Of a stretch of DNA of 64,000 nucleotides, positions 25,987 to 35,314 are shown piece by piece. The notes below the pieces were generated by a model, which was given only the letters and a program-made list of their open reading frames with translations, was not told the origin of the DNA and searched no databases. Source of the DNA: Pseudoflavonifractor phocaeensis (GTDB lineage: Bacteria > Bacillota > Clostridia > Oscillospirales > Oscillospiraceae); contig NZ_JADYUM010000001.1 in the NCBI RefSeq assembly GCF_021531815.1, positions 220,988 through 284,987 on the forward strand. Reading direction: 5' to 3'. The translations under genes and the position numbers were made by a program. Position 1 is the stretch's first letter; every line of letters starts with the position of its first letter.

Positions 25987-26036
25987 CATACTGATACAGT
26001 ATGTGTCATTATAGAGTTTTCGGCTGGCTCTGTCAA
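25987..26036 (-). promoter_or_regulatory. Consensus promoter and palindrome ahead of greA
   Basis: TTGACA (26031-26036) and TATAAT (26008-26013) are 17 bp apart on the minus strand. CATACTG-ATA-CAGTATG (25987-26003) is a perfect palindrome lying over the predicted start site, a good operator position or a 5' RNA hairpin. The TGA inside TTGACA is the stop codon of the upstream gene. Confidence 0.8.
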
Positions 26037-26710
26037 GTAATTTTTACCCCGTCCGGTCCCAAAAAGCCCCCCTCCCACAGGGCGGTCATCAAAGACAGAT
26101 CCCCCCGGTCCGGCTCCGCCAATGCCGGAGCTGTCAGGGCCAATCCGCCCAAATCGGGCCGGCCGCCATACAGTTCCAGCCGCGTGCCAGTGCCGCTGTC
26201 CACCGGCTGGAAGCACAGGGATACCTGGGCCTCCCCGCCCTCGGGCAGGATGGGGATTCCAAACTCCCACCGCAGCCAGCGGGCCAGCTCCTGCCCGCCC
26301 CGGGGAGCGGAGATGATGAGATGGCGCACCCTGGGACACAGGGCGGCGGCGGCCCGTGCCATCTCCCGGTCCGCCCGCAGCCCCCGCAGGGCCACCACAG
26401 CCCGGTCCGGCGCCTCTCCCTGCCGTTCCAGCGCCTCCAGCGCCAGTGGGACGGACTGGGACCGGAGAAAGGGGCCAGGGTCCACAGGGGTCAACCCACA
26501 GGCACCCATCAGGTCCCAATGGGAAAAGCCATCCGGTACCAGAGTCCGCAGGGCTCCTCCCCTGTACAGAGCCTTTCCTGCCTTCCGCAGCCGCCGCTCC
26601 CCCAGCCAGCCTTCCGGGTCGGCGGCGCAGCGCAGGACCCGCAGGCCGTATAAGTCTCCCCACTCCGCCCGCTTTCCTCCTCCCCGTCCATAGATCAACT
26701 GCCCCAGCAT
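26033..26710 (-). CDS. Unrecognised protein upstream of greA
   Basis: 225-aa soluble protein I do not recognise. It is rich in Gly, Arg, Leu and Ala, has no signal peptide or membrane segment, and contains repeated Leu/Arg patches (LRVLRCAADPEGWLGERRLR; VVALRGLRADREMARAA). The RHLIISAPRGGQELARWLRW stretch could be a Rossmann-like strand-turn-helix. ATG at 26710 follows GGGAGG. Its stop lies in the -35 of the greA promoter. It may act in sporulation or cell wall work as in other lineage genes, but nothing in the sequence proves it. Confidence 0.6.
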   Translation of the reverse strand: MLGQLIYGRGGGKRAEWGDLYGLRVLRCAADPEGWLGERRLRKAGKALYRGGALRTLVPDGFSHWDLMGACGLTPVDPGPFLRSQSVPLALEALERQGEAPDRAVVALRGLRADREMARAAAALCPRVRHLIISAPRGGQELARWLRWEFGIPILPEGGEAQVSLCFQPVDSGTGTRLELYGGRPDLGGLALTAPALAEPDRGDLSLMTALWEGGFLGPDGVKIT

Positions 26711-26782
26711 ACCCCTCGCCTCCCACACAGGATATGCGCCGGGCCGGCATATCATCCTTTGTTTTCCGGCAGGGGCAGAAAA

Positions 26783-26812
26783 CAGCCGCCGCTCCCAACG
26801 GAGCGGCGGCTG
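26783..26812 (-). terminator. Terminator of MATE gene
   Basis: CAGCCGCCGCTCC/GGAGCGGCGGCTG around CAAC, then TTTTC on the minus strand, 25 bp after the transporter stop. Confidence 0.85.
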
Positions 26813-26836
26813 TACGACAGTTTTTCGGAGCGTCCC

Positions 26837-28264
26837 TCAGCGGGCCCCGGCTTTCTTCTCGTCGGTGGGATGGGTCCCTTCCATTGCCAGGTAGGGCGCT
26901 TCCCCGGTTCCCTGAACCTTGGCATAGGCCCGCTTTCGGATGCACAGGAAAAAGACGATCAGAACGCCTCCGGTGATGGACCAAGTCACGGGGTAAGAGA
27001 AATAGAGGGTGGAGGGGCTGCGGTATAGGGGGAACACCGTGGCCACCCACGCCAGCCGTAGGCCGCATGCCCCCACCAGGGCGACCACCATGGGGATCAC
27101 CGAATAGCCGATCCCCCGCAGGACGCCCACGATGGTGTCCATCATGCCGCAGATGAAGTAAGGGCAGGCGATGAAGCCCATGCGGATGATCGCCTGGGCC
27201 ACCACGTCCGGCTCCCCCGGCGCGTAGATCCCGGCCAGCTGCGTACCGAAGCAGTAGACCAGGTTGCCCAGCACCAGGCCGGTGACCGCCACATAACCGG
27301 TGCACTCCAGCGCCACCCGGTCCACCCGGCCGACCTTGCCCGCGCCGTAATTCTGGCCCACAAAGGTAATGGCCGCCTGATAAAAGGCGCTCATGGCGGC
27401 ATATACGAAGTTCTCGATATTGGCGGAGGCGGCAGAACCCGCCACGATCACAGGATCGTTGAAGGAGTTCAGTGAGGACTGGATGACCACATTGGACATG
27501 GCGAACAGCACGCCCTGGAACCCGGCGGGCAGGCCCACCTCCAGAATGCGCCGGACCACCGGCCACTCCAGCCGCAGCTTTTTCAGGTCCAGGTGCAAAG
27601 GCCCCTGCTCCCCCATCAGACACCGCAGCACCAACAGGGCGGAGACATACTGGGAGATGATGGTGGCCAGAGCCACACCGGCCACATCCAGTCTCAGCAC
27701 GATGACAAACAGCAGGTTCAAGGCCACGTTGATGACTCCTGCGGCCGTGAGGTAGTACAAGGGCCGGCGGGTATCCCCCTGGGCCCGGAGAATGGCCGCG
27801 CCGAAGTTATAGAAAATATTGGCCGGCATCCCGAAGAAATAGATCCGCAGATACACAGTGGCCAGATCGATGACGTCGGTGGGCGAGGCCATCCACTCCA
27901 GAATGTGGCGTACCATCACCACGCCAAAGAGCATCATCACCACGCCGCTGACCAGGGCCAGCGTGACGGAGGTGTGGACGCTGCGGCTCACATTGTCCTT
28001 CCGGCCGGCCCCCAGATCCCGGGCCACCACCACATTAGTACCCACGGACAGGCCCACAAACAGGTTGATCATCAAACTGATCAGAGAGGTATTGGACCCC
28101 ACCGCCGCCAGGGCCTCCTTGCCCGCGAAACGGCCTACCACCACCACGTCCGCCGCGTTGAACAGCAGCTGGAGCATGCTGGAGAGCATCAGCGGCAGGG
28201 CAAACAGCAGGATCTTGTCCCACAGGGAGCCGCTGCACATATCAATCTTATGTTGTTTTTGCAT
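26837..28264 (-). CDS. MATE-family efflux transporter
   Basis: 475-aa multidrug and toxin extrusion transporter with 12 predicted membrane spans. The N-terminus MCSGSLWDKILLFALPLMLS and the segments LLFNAADVVVVGRFAG and NVVVARDLGAG are typical of the NorM/DinF group. Export of cationic drugs by Na+ or H+ antiport is the family role; the substrate is unknown. ATG at 28264 follows AGGCGG. It starts 52 bp after the NSS transporter gene and may share its transcript. Confidence 0.92.
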   Translation of the reverse strand: MQKQHKIDMCSGSLWDKILLFALPLMLSSMLQLLFNAADVVVVGRFAGKEALAAVGSNTSLISLMINLFVGLSVGTNVVVARDLGAGRKDNVSRSVHTSVTLALVSGVVMMLFGVVMVRHILEWMASPTDVIDLATVYLRIYFFGMPANIFYNFGAAILRAQGDTRRPLYYLTAAGVINVALNLLFVIVLRLDVAGVALATIISQYVSALLVLRCLMGEQGPLHLDLKKLRLEWPVVRRILEVGLPAGFQGVLFAMSNVVIQSSLNSFNDPVIVAGSAASANIENFVYAAMSAFYQAAITFVGQNYGAGKVGRVDRVALECTGYVAVTGLVLGNLVYCFGTQLAGIYAPGEPDVVAQAIIRMGFIACPYFICGMMDTIVGVLRGIGYSVIPMVVALVGACGLRLAWVATVFPLYRSPSTLYFSYPVTWSITGGVLIVFFLCIRKRAYAKVQGTGEAPYLAMEGTHPTDEKKAGAR

Positions 28265-28316
28265 ACCGTAAAACCGCCTTCGTCCCAGCTTCCGGGCCCC
28301 CATTGGACCGGATCGG

Positions 28317-29645
28317 TCAGCCGATTCCTTTATACACAAAGCCCAAGACCACCACCAGAATGGTCAAGGGCACATAGAGGTACCGCCCTACGGTGCCGAA
28401 CAGCGCGCTCATGGGCTTTTCCCGGCCCGTCTGCAGCTCCGCCCGGAGCTTGGGCCAGCCCAACACATAGTAGGCGGCCACAGCGCCCAGTACCGCGCCG
28501 ATGGGCACCACCACAATGGTAATAAAGTCCATCCAGGGCCCCACCTGGGCCTCTCCCTCCATGAAGATGCCCACGCCCAGGGTGAGGGCGGAACAGATCA
28601 GCACGGAGGTCCGGCGTCCCAGTTTGAAGTGGCTCTGCCAGCTCTCAATGACCGCCTCAAACATGTTAATGAGAGAGGTGATGCCAGCAAAGAGGACGGA
28701 AACGAAGAAAAACACGGAAAACAGCCGTCCCATGGGCATCTGCTGAAAGACCGTGGGCAGGGTAATAAACATGAGGGAAGGCCCACGGGCCGCGTCCAGC
28801 CCGTAGGCAAAGACAGCGGGCATAATGGCCAGACCGGCCAACAGGGCCGCCATGGTGTCAAACACCGCAGTGCGGATGGAGGCCTTGGGGATGTCCTCCT
28901 TTTTGTCCAGATAGGCGCCGTAGACGATCATCCCGGAGCCGGTGATGGACAGGGTGAAGAAGGCCTGACCCATGGCCATGACCCAGGTGTCCACCTCCAG
29001 CAGCTTGGACCAGTCGGGGACAAACAGGAACCGGTAGCCCGCTCCCGCTCCGGGTAGGAAGGCCACCCATACCGCCAGCGCCAGAAACAGCACGTAAAAC
29101 AGGGGCATCAGGACCTTACTCACCTTTTCAATGCCGGAGGTGACGCCGAACATCAACACCAGACATACCACGGCCACCACTACGGTGTGCCACAGGGGGT
29201 TGCCGAACTCCACCGCGGCGGCCTGGAAAAACTGGGCGGGTTCCGCCGTCATCAGGGTCCCTGAGAGGGAGCCCATCAGGCTGTTCAGTACCCAGCCCAG
29301 AATGACGGCGTAGCCGATGGCGATGCCCAGGGAGCCCAGCAGAGGGATCCAGCTCAGGATGCCGCCCAGCTTTTTCTTCCCCCGGGCGGCGAAACAGTAC
29401 TCATAGGCCCCGATGGTGCCCGTTCCCGCCAGACGCCCCATACCGAACTCGGCGGACAGGCCCACCCAGCCAAACAGGAACACAAAAAACAGGTACGGGA
29501 TCAGAAAGGCCGCTCCGCCATACTGGCCCAGGCGGTAGGGGAACAGCCAGATGTTGCCCAGGCCCACCGCCGAACCCACGCAGGCGATCACAAAGCCGAG
29601 GGAGGAAGTAAAGCTTCCGTTCCGATGGGAGTTGTTTTCAGACAT
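28317..29645 (-). CDS. Sodium-dependent transporter, NSS family
   Basis: 442-aa LeuT-fold symporter. SSLGFVIACVGSAVGLGNIW at the start is the sodium-site helix 1, with FPYRLGQYGGAAFLIPY following; 11-12 membrane helices are present. Bacterial relatives take up amino acids such as Trp, Tyr or Leu; the substrate here is not clear. ATG at 29645 follows GGAGG. An earlier in-frame ATG at 29657 lacks a ribosome site. Confidence 0.92.
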   Translation of the reverse strand: MSENNSHRNGSFTSSLGFVIACVGSAVGLGNIWLFPYRLGQYGGAAFLIPYLFFVFLFGWVGLSAEFGMGRLAGTGTIGAYEYCFAARGKKKLGGILSWIPLLGSLGIAIGYAVILGWVLNSLMGSLSGTLMTAEPAQFFQAAAVEFGNPLWHTVVVAVVCLVLMFGVTSGIEKVSKVLMPLFYVLFLALAVWVAFLPGAGAGYRFLFVPDWSKLLEVDTWVMAMGQAFFTLSITGSGMIVYGAYLDKKEDIPKASIRTAVFDTMAALLAGLAIMPAVFAYGLDAARGPSLMFITLPTVFQQMPMGRLFSVFFFVSVLFAGITSLINMFEAVIESWQSHFKLGRRTSVLICSALTLGVGIFMEGEAQVGPWMDFITIVVVPIGAVLGAVAAYYVLGWPKLRAELQTGREKPMSALFGTVGRYLYVPLTILVVVLGFVYKGIG

Positions 29646-29787
29646 AAAAACCTCCATGTATCTTCCAGATGTTGTGGTTGGTACCGGACGCTGTCCGTCT
29701 GTCGCAGGTGGAAAAAGGCTCCAGTCTATCCCGCCGGTCCGGGATGAGTGCTGTTCCGGGCCGGCGCATCAGAGCTGTCTTCTGGAT

Positions 29788-29815
29788 ATTATACCATGAA
29801 CAGGAGGAAAAACAA
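29788..29815 (-). promoter_or_regulatory. Promoter of NSS-MATE unit
   Basis: TTGTTT (29810-29815), 16 bp, TATAAT (29788-29793) on the minus strand, about 140 bp before the start codon. I see nothing else in the gap 29816-29936. Confidence 0.55.
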
Positions 29816-29936
29816 GCCGCAGCCCCCAGTTTTTCCCTCTTTTCTTTCCCCTGAAGCTCAGGAGCGGCAGACGAAGGGCGCGCGTTCCGGCTGGGACTCT
29901 CTCTGGTTTCAGAGAGCCCCTGCTCCGCCCGTCAAA

Positions 29937-29968
29937 AGCCCCGGCGGCAAGAGGATGCCGCCGGGGCT
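29937..29968 (-). terminator. Terminator of valS
   Basis: AGCCCCGGCGGC/GCCGCCGGGGCT stem, then TTTTG on the minus strand, 37 bp after the valS stop. Confidence 0.85.
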
Positions 29969-30005
29969 CTGTATTGGTTTATTCGCCGCGCGCCGCCGAA
30001 TGGGT

Positions 30006-32660
30006 TCACATGCCCTTGAGCTGCGCCTCCAGCTTGGCCACCAGCTCGGTGAGCTTGGCGGCCCGCTCCTTCTCCGCGGCCACCACATGCTCGGGGGCCT
30101 TGTTGACGAAGCCGGGGTTGTTCAGCTTGGCGTTCAGCTTCTCCAGCTCGGCGGAGTTTTTCTTTAGTTCCTTCTCCACGCGGGCCTTTTCCTTCTCCAG
30201 GTCCACCAGCTCAGCCAGGGGCAGGAAGATACGGGCGGCGTGGGTGATGACCTCCACCAGCCCGCTTTGGGCCGCTTCGGCGCTGCTGCCCGCCTCGGAC
30301 ACGCCGATCACCGTTACCTCGCTGGCATAGGCCAGCCGCTTCAGCAGGGGAATGCCCCGGGTGAAGGACTCCTGCTCCTGGGTGGCGATGGTCAGATGCG
30401 CCTTCTTGGAGGGGGGCACGTTCATCTCGCTGCGGCGGGTACGGACGGCCCGGGTGGCGTCGATGATGAGGCCGATGGCCTTCTCCTCCTCGGGGAAGTC
30501 CAGGGCGGGATCGGCCTGGGGCCACTGGTCCAGCATCAGGAATTCCGCCGTGCAGCCCTCCTGGCGGGGCAGGGCCTGCCAGATCTCCTCGGTGATGAAG
30601 GGCATGAAGGGGTGGAGCAGCTTGAGCATCTGGGTCAGGACATAGCACAGCACCTGCTGGGCCTGCTCCTTGGCGGCGGGGTCCTCCCCCTGGAGGCGTG
30701 CCTTGGTGAACTCGATATACCAGTCGCAGTAGTCGTCCCAGATGAAGTCATAGATCTTCTGGGCGGCCACACCCAGCTCGTACCGGTCCATATTCTCAGT
30801 GATCTCGGGAATGACCCGGTTCAGTCTGGACAGGATCCACTTGTCCTCCAGCTCCAGCTGCTGGGGCAGGCGGCACTGGTCAATGGTCAGGTTCATCATC
30901 AGGAAGCGGCTGGCGTTCCAGATCTTGTTGGCGAAGTTGCGCATGGCCTCACACCGCTCGGTGTAAAAGCGCATGTCGTTGCCCGGACTGTTGCCGGTGA
31001 CCAGGTTGAAGCGCAGGGCGTCGGCGCCGTACTTGTCGGCGATCTCCAGGGGATCGATGCCGTTGCCCAGGGACTTACTCATCTTGCGGCCCTTGTCGTC
31101 CCGGACCAGGCCGTGGATGAACACGGTGTGGAAGGGGGGCTGCTTGGTCTGCTCACAGGCGGAGAAGATCATCCGGGCCACCCAGAAGAAGATGATGTCG
31201 TAGCCGGTGACCAGCACGTCGGTGGGATAGAAATACTCCAGGTCCTCGGTCTTGTCGGGCCAGCCCAGGGTGGAGAAGGGCCACAGGGCGGAGGAGAACC
31301 AGGTGTCCAGCACGTCGGGGTCCCGGTGGATCTTGGTGCTGCCGCACTTCTCGCAGCAGGTGGCGTCGGTGCGGGAGACGGTCATGTGGCCGCAGTCGTC
31401 GCAGTACCACACGGGGATCTGGTGGCCCCACCAGAGCTGGCGGGAGATGCACCAGTCATGGACGTTCTCCATCCAGTTGGTATAGGTCTTGGCAAAGCGG
31501 TCGGGGACGAACTTGGTCTCCCCGTCGTAGACAACCCGCAGGGCCTCGCGGGCCAGGGGCTCCATCTTGACGAACCACTGGGCGGAGATGATGGGCTCCA
31601 CGTCGCTGTGGCAGCGGTAGCAGGTGCCCACGTTGTGGGAGTAGGGCTCGATCTTCTCCATCAGGCCCAGGGCCTCCAGATCGGCAACCACAGCCTTCCG
31701 GCACTCGTAGCGGTCCATGCCCTGGTACTTGCCGCCGTTCTCATTGACCTTGCCGTTGTCGTCCAGGACACGGATGGTCTCCAGGTTGTGGCGCAGGCCC
31801 ACCTCAAAGTCGTTAGGGTCGTGAGCGGGGGTCATCTTCACGCAGCCGGTGCCGAAGTCCATCTCCACGTACTCGTCGGCCACGATGGGGATCTCCCGGT
31901 TCATCAGGGGCAGGATGCAGGTTTTGCCCACCAGGTGCTTGTACCGCTCGTCGTTGGGGTTGACGGCCACGCCGGTGTCGCCCATCATGGTCTCGGGACG
32001 GGTGGTGGCCACGACCAGATAGCCGGAGCCGTCGGCCAGGGGGTAGCGCATGTGCCACAGGTGGCCGGGCTTGTCCTGATACTCCACCTCGGCGTCGGAC
32101 AGGGCGGTGACACAGTGGGGGCACCAGTTGATGATGCGGCTGCCCTTGTAGATGAGGCCCTTCTCATACAGGTTGCAGAAGGTCTCCCGGACGGCCTTGG
32201 AGCAGCCCTCGTCCATGGTGAAGCGGGCCCGGTCCCAGTCGCAGGAAATGCCCATCTTCTTCTGCTGCTTGACGATGCGGTCGCCGAACTTCTCTTTCCA
32301 GTCCCACACCCGCTCCAGGAACTTCTCCCGGCCCAGGTCGTAGCGGGTCAGGCCCTCCTTGGTGCGCAGCTCCTCCTCCACCTTGATCTGGGTGGCGATG
32401 CCGGCGTGGTCGATGCCGGGGACCCACAGGGCGGCGTAGCCCTGCATCCGCTTGAAGCGGATCAGGATGTCCTGGAGGGCGCAGTCCATGGCGTGGCCCA
32501 TGTGGAGCTGGCCGGTGACGTTGGGCGGGGGCATGACGATGGTGAAGGGCTTCTTATTGGGGTCGCGGTGGCCCTGGAAGCAGCCGGCCTTCTCCCACTT
32601 CTCGTAGATGCGGGCCTCGGCCTCCTGGGGCTCATAGACCTTTGGCAGTACAATTCCCAT
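30006..32660 (-). CDS. valS: Valyl-tRNA synthetase
   Basis: Class I synthetase, 884 aa. HMGH of [16 protein letters not shown] is the HIGH motif (about 50), [13 protein letters not shown] holds KMSKS (about 525), and the editing CP1 domain contains [17 protein letters not shown]. The C-terminal coiled-coil arm (last 65 residues, [18 protein letters not shown]) clamps tRNA. ATG at 32660 follows AAGGAGA. Expression is controlled by the T-box leader immediately upstream. Confidence 0.97.
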   Translation of the reverse strand: MGIVLPKVYEPQEAEARIYEKWEKAGCFQGHRDPNKKPFTIVMPPPNVTGQLHMGHAMDCALQDILIRFKRMQGYAALWVPGIDHAGIATQIKVEEELRTKEGLTRYDLGREKFLERVWDWKEKFGDRIVKQQKKMGISCDWDRARFTMDEGCSKAVRETFCNLYEKGLIYKGSRIINWCPHCVTALSDAEVEYQDKPGHLWHMRYPLADGSGYLVVATTRPETMMGDTGVAVNPNDERYKHLVGKTCILPLMNREIPIVADEYVEMDFGTGCVKMTPAHDPNDFEVGLRHNLETIRVLDDNGKVNENGGKYQGMDRYECRKAVVADLEALGLMEKIEPYSHNVGTCYRCHSDVEPIISAQWFVKMEPLAREALRVVYDGETKFVPDRFAKTYTNWMENVHDWCISRQLWWGHQIPVWYCDDCGHMTVSRTDATCCEKCGSTKIHRDPDVLDTWFSSALWPFSTLGWPDKTEDLEYFYPTDVLVTGYDIIFFWVARMIFSACEQTKQPPFHTVFIHGLVRDDKGRKMSKSLGNGIDPLEIADKYGADALRFNLVTGNSPGNDMRFYTERCEAMRNFANKIWNASRFLMMNLTIDQCRLPQQLELEDKWILSRLNRVIPEITENMDRYELGVAAQKIYDFIWDDYCDWYIEFTKARLQGEDPAAKEQAQQVLCYVLTQMLKLLHPFMPFITEEIWQALPRQEGCTAEFLMLDQWPQADPALDFPEEEKAIGLIIDATRAVRTRRSEMNVPPSKKAHLTIATQEQESFTRGIPLLKRLAYASEVTVIGVSEAGSSAEAAQSGLVEVITHAARIFLPLAELVDLEKEKARVEKELKKNSAELEKLNAKLNNPGFVNKAPEHVVAAEKERAAKLTELVAKLEAQLKGM

Positions 32661-32748
32661 TGAGATTCTCCTTATCTTCCTGAAATTCATTGGATGAAAC
32701 GGACGGGCTTCCCCGACCATTGGGTCATACAGTTCCGAGGCGGCCGGT

Positions 32749-32985
32749 AAAAAAACGCCCCGAGTCTCTCGACTCAGGGCGAACAAAAGTCCGTGGTACC
32801 ACCTGGATTCCCCTCGCGGGGCGCTCGTGCCTCTGTAACGGGAGGACCCGACGGCGCTTACTGGTCTTCAGCGCCGGGACTCCGGGACCACTTCCATCCT
32901 TCCGGGGGGCGCCTTTCACCAGACGGCGTCTCTCTTTGCCCCGGGCGGGGATGTACTCCTTCCCATCCAAGTCTCTAACGGGTGA
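32749..32985 (-). ncRNA. T-box leader of valS
   Basis: The minus-strand leader contains the T-box core GGTGGTACCAC (about 32790-32802) and ends in a terminator stem CGCCCTGAGTC/GACTCGGGGCG (32756-32781) with a T run at 32749-32755. Stem I lies at about 32880-32980, and GTC at 32886-32888 in the GGAAGTGGTCCCGGAG stretch is the probable valine specifier. Uncharged tRNA-Val would block termination and turn valS on. Confidence 0.9.
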
Positions 32986-32986
32986 T

Positions 32987-33015
32987 ATTATATCCAAATT
33001 CCCGCCGGGTGTCAA
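32987..33015 (-). promoter_or_regulatory. Consensus promoter of valS T-box
   Basis: TTGACA (33010-33015) and TATAAT (32987-32992) with a 17-bp spacer on the minus strand. The TGA within TTGACA is the stop codon of the upstream membrane-protein gene. Confidence 0.9.
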
Positions 33016-33569
33016 GGTTTCGCCGCTTTTTCCCCAGTTCTTTTCCCGCCGGCCCAGGTCAGGGGCTTTCCGCACTTCTCCGTCAGCCAGCCGCGCAGTT
33101 CCTCCACGGTGCCGCCCCGCAGGTTGCCTTTATCCAGGATCAGGCCCTGGCCGTCCTTCATGATGAAATAGATGCTGCGCTCCGTCTCCAGCAGTTGATA
33201 GCAGGCGTCGTAGGCGTAATGGGTGCTGTCCTTTCCCCGGATCGCCGTGATCTCCGATTTATCCAGGGCGTAGTCCGTGCCCATGGTCCGCTGCCCCATG
33301 GCCCGGCAGGCGGCCCAGGCCGCCAACTGGTAGAAAAACACGCCCCGGGCCAGCAGCAGGGCGCCCAGCACACAGCAGGCCAGCGCCGCAAATACGCTGC
33401 CCTTTCCCACCGCCAGAAACAGTCCCGCCCCCAGGAGGACGGCGCCCCAAGCCAGGAAGAAGGTCCGTTTCCGCAGCGTTTCCTTTCGGGCGAGGGTACG
33501 GCCCACCACCCGCTGAAGCTCTTCCATCTGCTCCAGATCATAGTCCGTATAGGTTTTGAATGCCGACAT
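33012..33569 (-). CDS. YcxB-like membrane protein
   Basis: 185-aa protein with two adjacent membrane helices (about 38-80: FFLAWGAVLLGAGLFLAVG and VFAALACCVLGALLLARG) followed by a soluble YcxB-type domain (HYAYDACYQLLETERSIYFIM). The function of YcxB proteins is unknown. ATG at 33569 follows AGGAGG; the ATG at 33575 sits too close to that site. It ends inside the valS promoter. Confidence 0.72.
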   Translation of the reverse strand: MSAFKTYTDYDLEQMEELQRVVGRTLARKETLRKRTFFLAWGAVLLGAGLFLAVGKGSVFAALACCVLGALLLARGVFFYQLAAWAACRAMGQRTMGTDYALDKSEITAIRGKDSTHYAYDACYQLLETERSIYFIMKDGQGLILDKGNLRGGTVEELRGWLTEKCGKPLTWAGGKRTGEKAAKP

Positions 33570-33595
33570 AACCATCCTCCTGTCTGTACGCTAAA

Positions 33596-33640
33596 AAGCC
33601 GCCCCAGGCGCAGCAGGCCCAGGGCGGCAGTCCGCCCCGC
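33596..33640 (-). terminator. Terminator of coaX
   Basis: GCCGCCC...GGGCGGC stem on the minus strand followed by TTTTTAG; about 10 bp after the coaX stop. Confidence 0.7.
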
Positions 33641-33646
33641 GGCGGC

Positions 33647-34423
33647 TTATTTCTTTCCGGTCCGGTTCTTTTGGTAGATGATGTTCAGTCCCTTGAGGAG
33701 CAGGTCCTTCTCCAGCTTTATTTCCCTGCGGCACAGGGGAACGATGAATTGGGCCATACCCCCGGTGGCCACCACCGTGGTGGAGTATCCCAGCTCCTCC
33801 TCCACCCGGTCCAACATCCCGTCGATCATGGCGGCGGCCCCGTACATGACGCCGCTGCGCATGCAGTCCACGGTGTTCTTGCCGATGACCCGCTTGGGCT
33901 TGTCCAGGCTGATGCCGGGCAGCTGGGCGGTCCGTGAGGTCAGGGCCTCCAGGGAGATCCGCACGCCGGGGATGATGCAGCCGCCCAGATAGGTGCTGCC
34001 CTTCCCCACCACCTCAATGGTGGTGGCGGTCCCCAGGTCCAGCAGGGTCAGGGGGGGCTCATACTCCGCCAGGGCGGCCACCGCGATGACGATGCGGTCG
34101 CTGCCCACCTGGGAGGGGGTGTCCATCTGGATGTTCAGTCCCGTCTTGATCCCCGGTCCCACCACCATGGGCGGCTTTCCGATGACCTTCATCACCCCGG
34201 TCCGCACCGAGTTGAATACCGGAGGCACCACCGAGGAGATGATGCAGTCCTGGATGTCGCTGGGTTTTGTGTCAAACAGAGACAGGATGTTTTTGATGTC
34301 CACGCCATACTGGTCGGAGGTTTTGATCCGGTCAGTGGCCACCCGGGCCTCAAAAACGATCTTGTCATCCCGGATGCCTCCGATGACAATATTGGTATTA
34401 CCGATGTCAATGGCTAAAAGCAT
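33647..34423 (-). CDS. coaX: Type III pantothenate kinase
   Basis: First step of coenzyme A synthesis, phosphorylating pantothenate. The 258-aa ASKHA-fold protein has phosphate motif LAIDIGNTNIVIG, the dimer/active-site segment GSDRIVIAVAA, and LLDLGTATTIEVV and YLGGCIIPGV motifs. ATG at 34423 follows AAGGTG. It is 33 bp after an ECF S component, which suggests that the transported vitamin is pantothenate. Confidence 0.96.
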   Translation of the reverse strand: MLLAIDIGNTNIVIGGIRDDKIVFEARVATDRIKTSDQYGVDIKNILSLFDTKPSDIQDCIISSVVPPVFNSVRTGVMKVIGKPPMVVGPGIKTGLNIQMDTPSQVGSDRIVIAVAALAEYEPPLTLLDLGTATTIEVVGKGSTYLGGCIIPGVRISLEALTSRTAQLPGISLDKPKRVIGKNTVDCMRSGVMYGAAAMIDGMLDRVEEELGYSTTVVATGGMAQFIVPLCRREIKLEKDLLLKGLNIIYQKNRTGKK

Positions 34424-34456
34424 AGACACTCACCTTCATTGGGAAAAATCTTTCTT

Positions 34457-35107
34457 TTATTTCTGTTTTTCGGTCTCGGCGGTCTGGTCCAGCACACGAA
34501 GCAGCACCTTACAAACAGCAGTGACCAACACCGCGGCAGCAATAGCCTCTGCGACGCCGGAGGTTGCCACCACGCCCATGACAAGGCCCAGCACCGCCTC
34601 TATGCCAACGTTCTTCGCTTCGGCAAACTCAGGCGCAAACAGGAAGTAGATACTTCCCATTACCAACCCGGTATTGGTCATTGCGCCCGCCACACCCACA
34701 ACAGGCAAGGCGATCAGGTCGTTGAGTTTCACCTTTTTCAGGGCGATCCACAGCCAGCCAACCACCACGCCGATGAGAATACGGCAGCCCAACGCGATCC
34801 AAACCGCCTTCACCGCTCCTGCCACGCCGGTGTTGCCGGCGGCGATCACAGGGGAAAACGCGAAGGACAACAAGGTGGGGGCGGTTGTAGCAGTCCACAT
34901 CGAGCACATGCCGAACACCGTACCCAGAATGGCTCCGGCCAGGGGGCCCAGCAGCACCGCGCCCACAATGACGGGGATATGTAGTGTCGTCGCCCGGATC
35001 AGAGGCAGCGGGATCAGTCCGATCCCTGTGAGCTGCAGGACCAGCTGCAGGGCGACGAACATCGCCACTCCCACCATCCAGCGGGTATCGTGTTTCCGGT
35101 TTTTCAT
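34457..35107 (-). CDS. ECF transporter S component, probably pantothenate
   Basis: 216-aa membrane protein with five or six helices and the S-component pattern MFVALQLVLQLTGIGLIPLP, HIPVIVGAVLLGPLAGAILG. It binds a vitamin and docks on a shared ECF module (not in this window). Assignment to pantothenate (PanT-like) is from the neighbour coaX only. ATG at 35107 follows GGGAGG. A promoter lies 100 bp upstream. Confidence 0.8.
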   Translation of the reverse strand: MKNRKHDTRWMVGVAMFVALQLVLQLTGIGLIPLPLIRATTLHIPVIVGAVLLGPLAGAILGTVFGMCSMWTATTAPTLLSFAFSPVIAAGNTGVAGAVKAVWIALGCRILIGVVVGWLWIALKKVKLNDLIALPVVGVAGAMTNTGLVMGSIYFLFAPEFAEAKNVGIEAVLGLVMGVVATSGVAEAIAAAVLVTAVCKVLLRVLDQTAETEKQK

Positions 35108-35207
35108 ATTCAATTCCCTCCTGCTGCCGCTCTCCCTGGGGAGATGCAGCGCAATAATTCAAGAGGATGAGGGCGTTTTTCCGCCCTGTCCCCTTATACG
35201 TCGTAGT

Positions 35208-35236
35208 ATTATACAGGAAGGCCGTTCCCAGTGCAA
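35208..35236 (-). promoter_or_regulatory. Promoter of S component-coaX unit
   Basis: TTGCAC (35231-35236), 17 bp, TATAAT (35208-35213) on the minus strand. The 95-nt leader contains a small GGGCG/CGCCC hairpin but no riboswitch I recognise. Confidence 0.7.
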
Positions 35237-35271
35237 GAAAAATTTTCACTCCGCCTCCCTTAAATTTCAAA

Positions 35272-35302
35272 AGACCAGGGGCCGCTGGCGGTCCCTGGTC
35301 TC
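35272..35302 (-). terminator. Terminator of agmatinase-like gene
   Basis: AGACCAGGGACCGC/GCGGCCCCTGGTCT, then TTTTG on the minus strand, 12 bp after the stop. Confidence 0.85.
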
Positions 35303-35314
35303 AGGCGGATGGAT

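Noticed and set aside
25941..27623. A 560-codon minus-strand frame across the greA-MATE gap
   Set aside because: It overlaps the MATE gene out of frame and is Gly/Arg-rich; the MATE and the 225-aa genes explain the region.
34424..34456. Coenzyme or pantothenate riboswitch ahead of coaX
   Set aside because: The gap is 33 bp and shows only a ribosome site.
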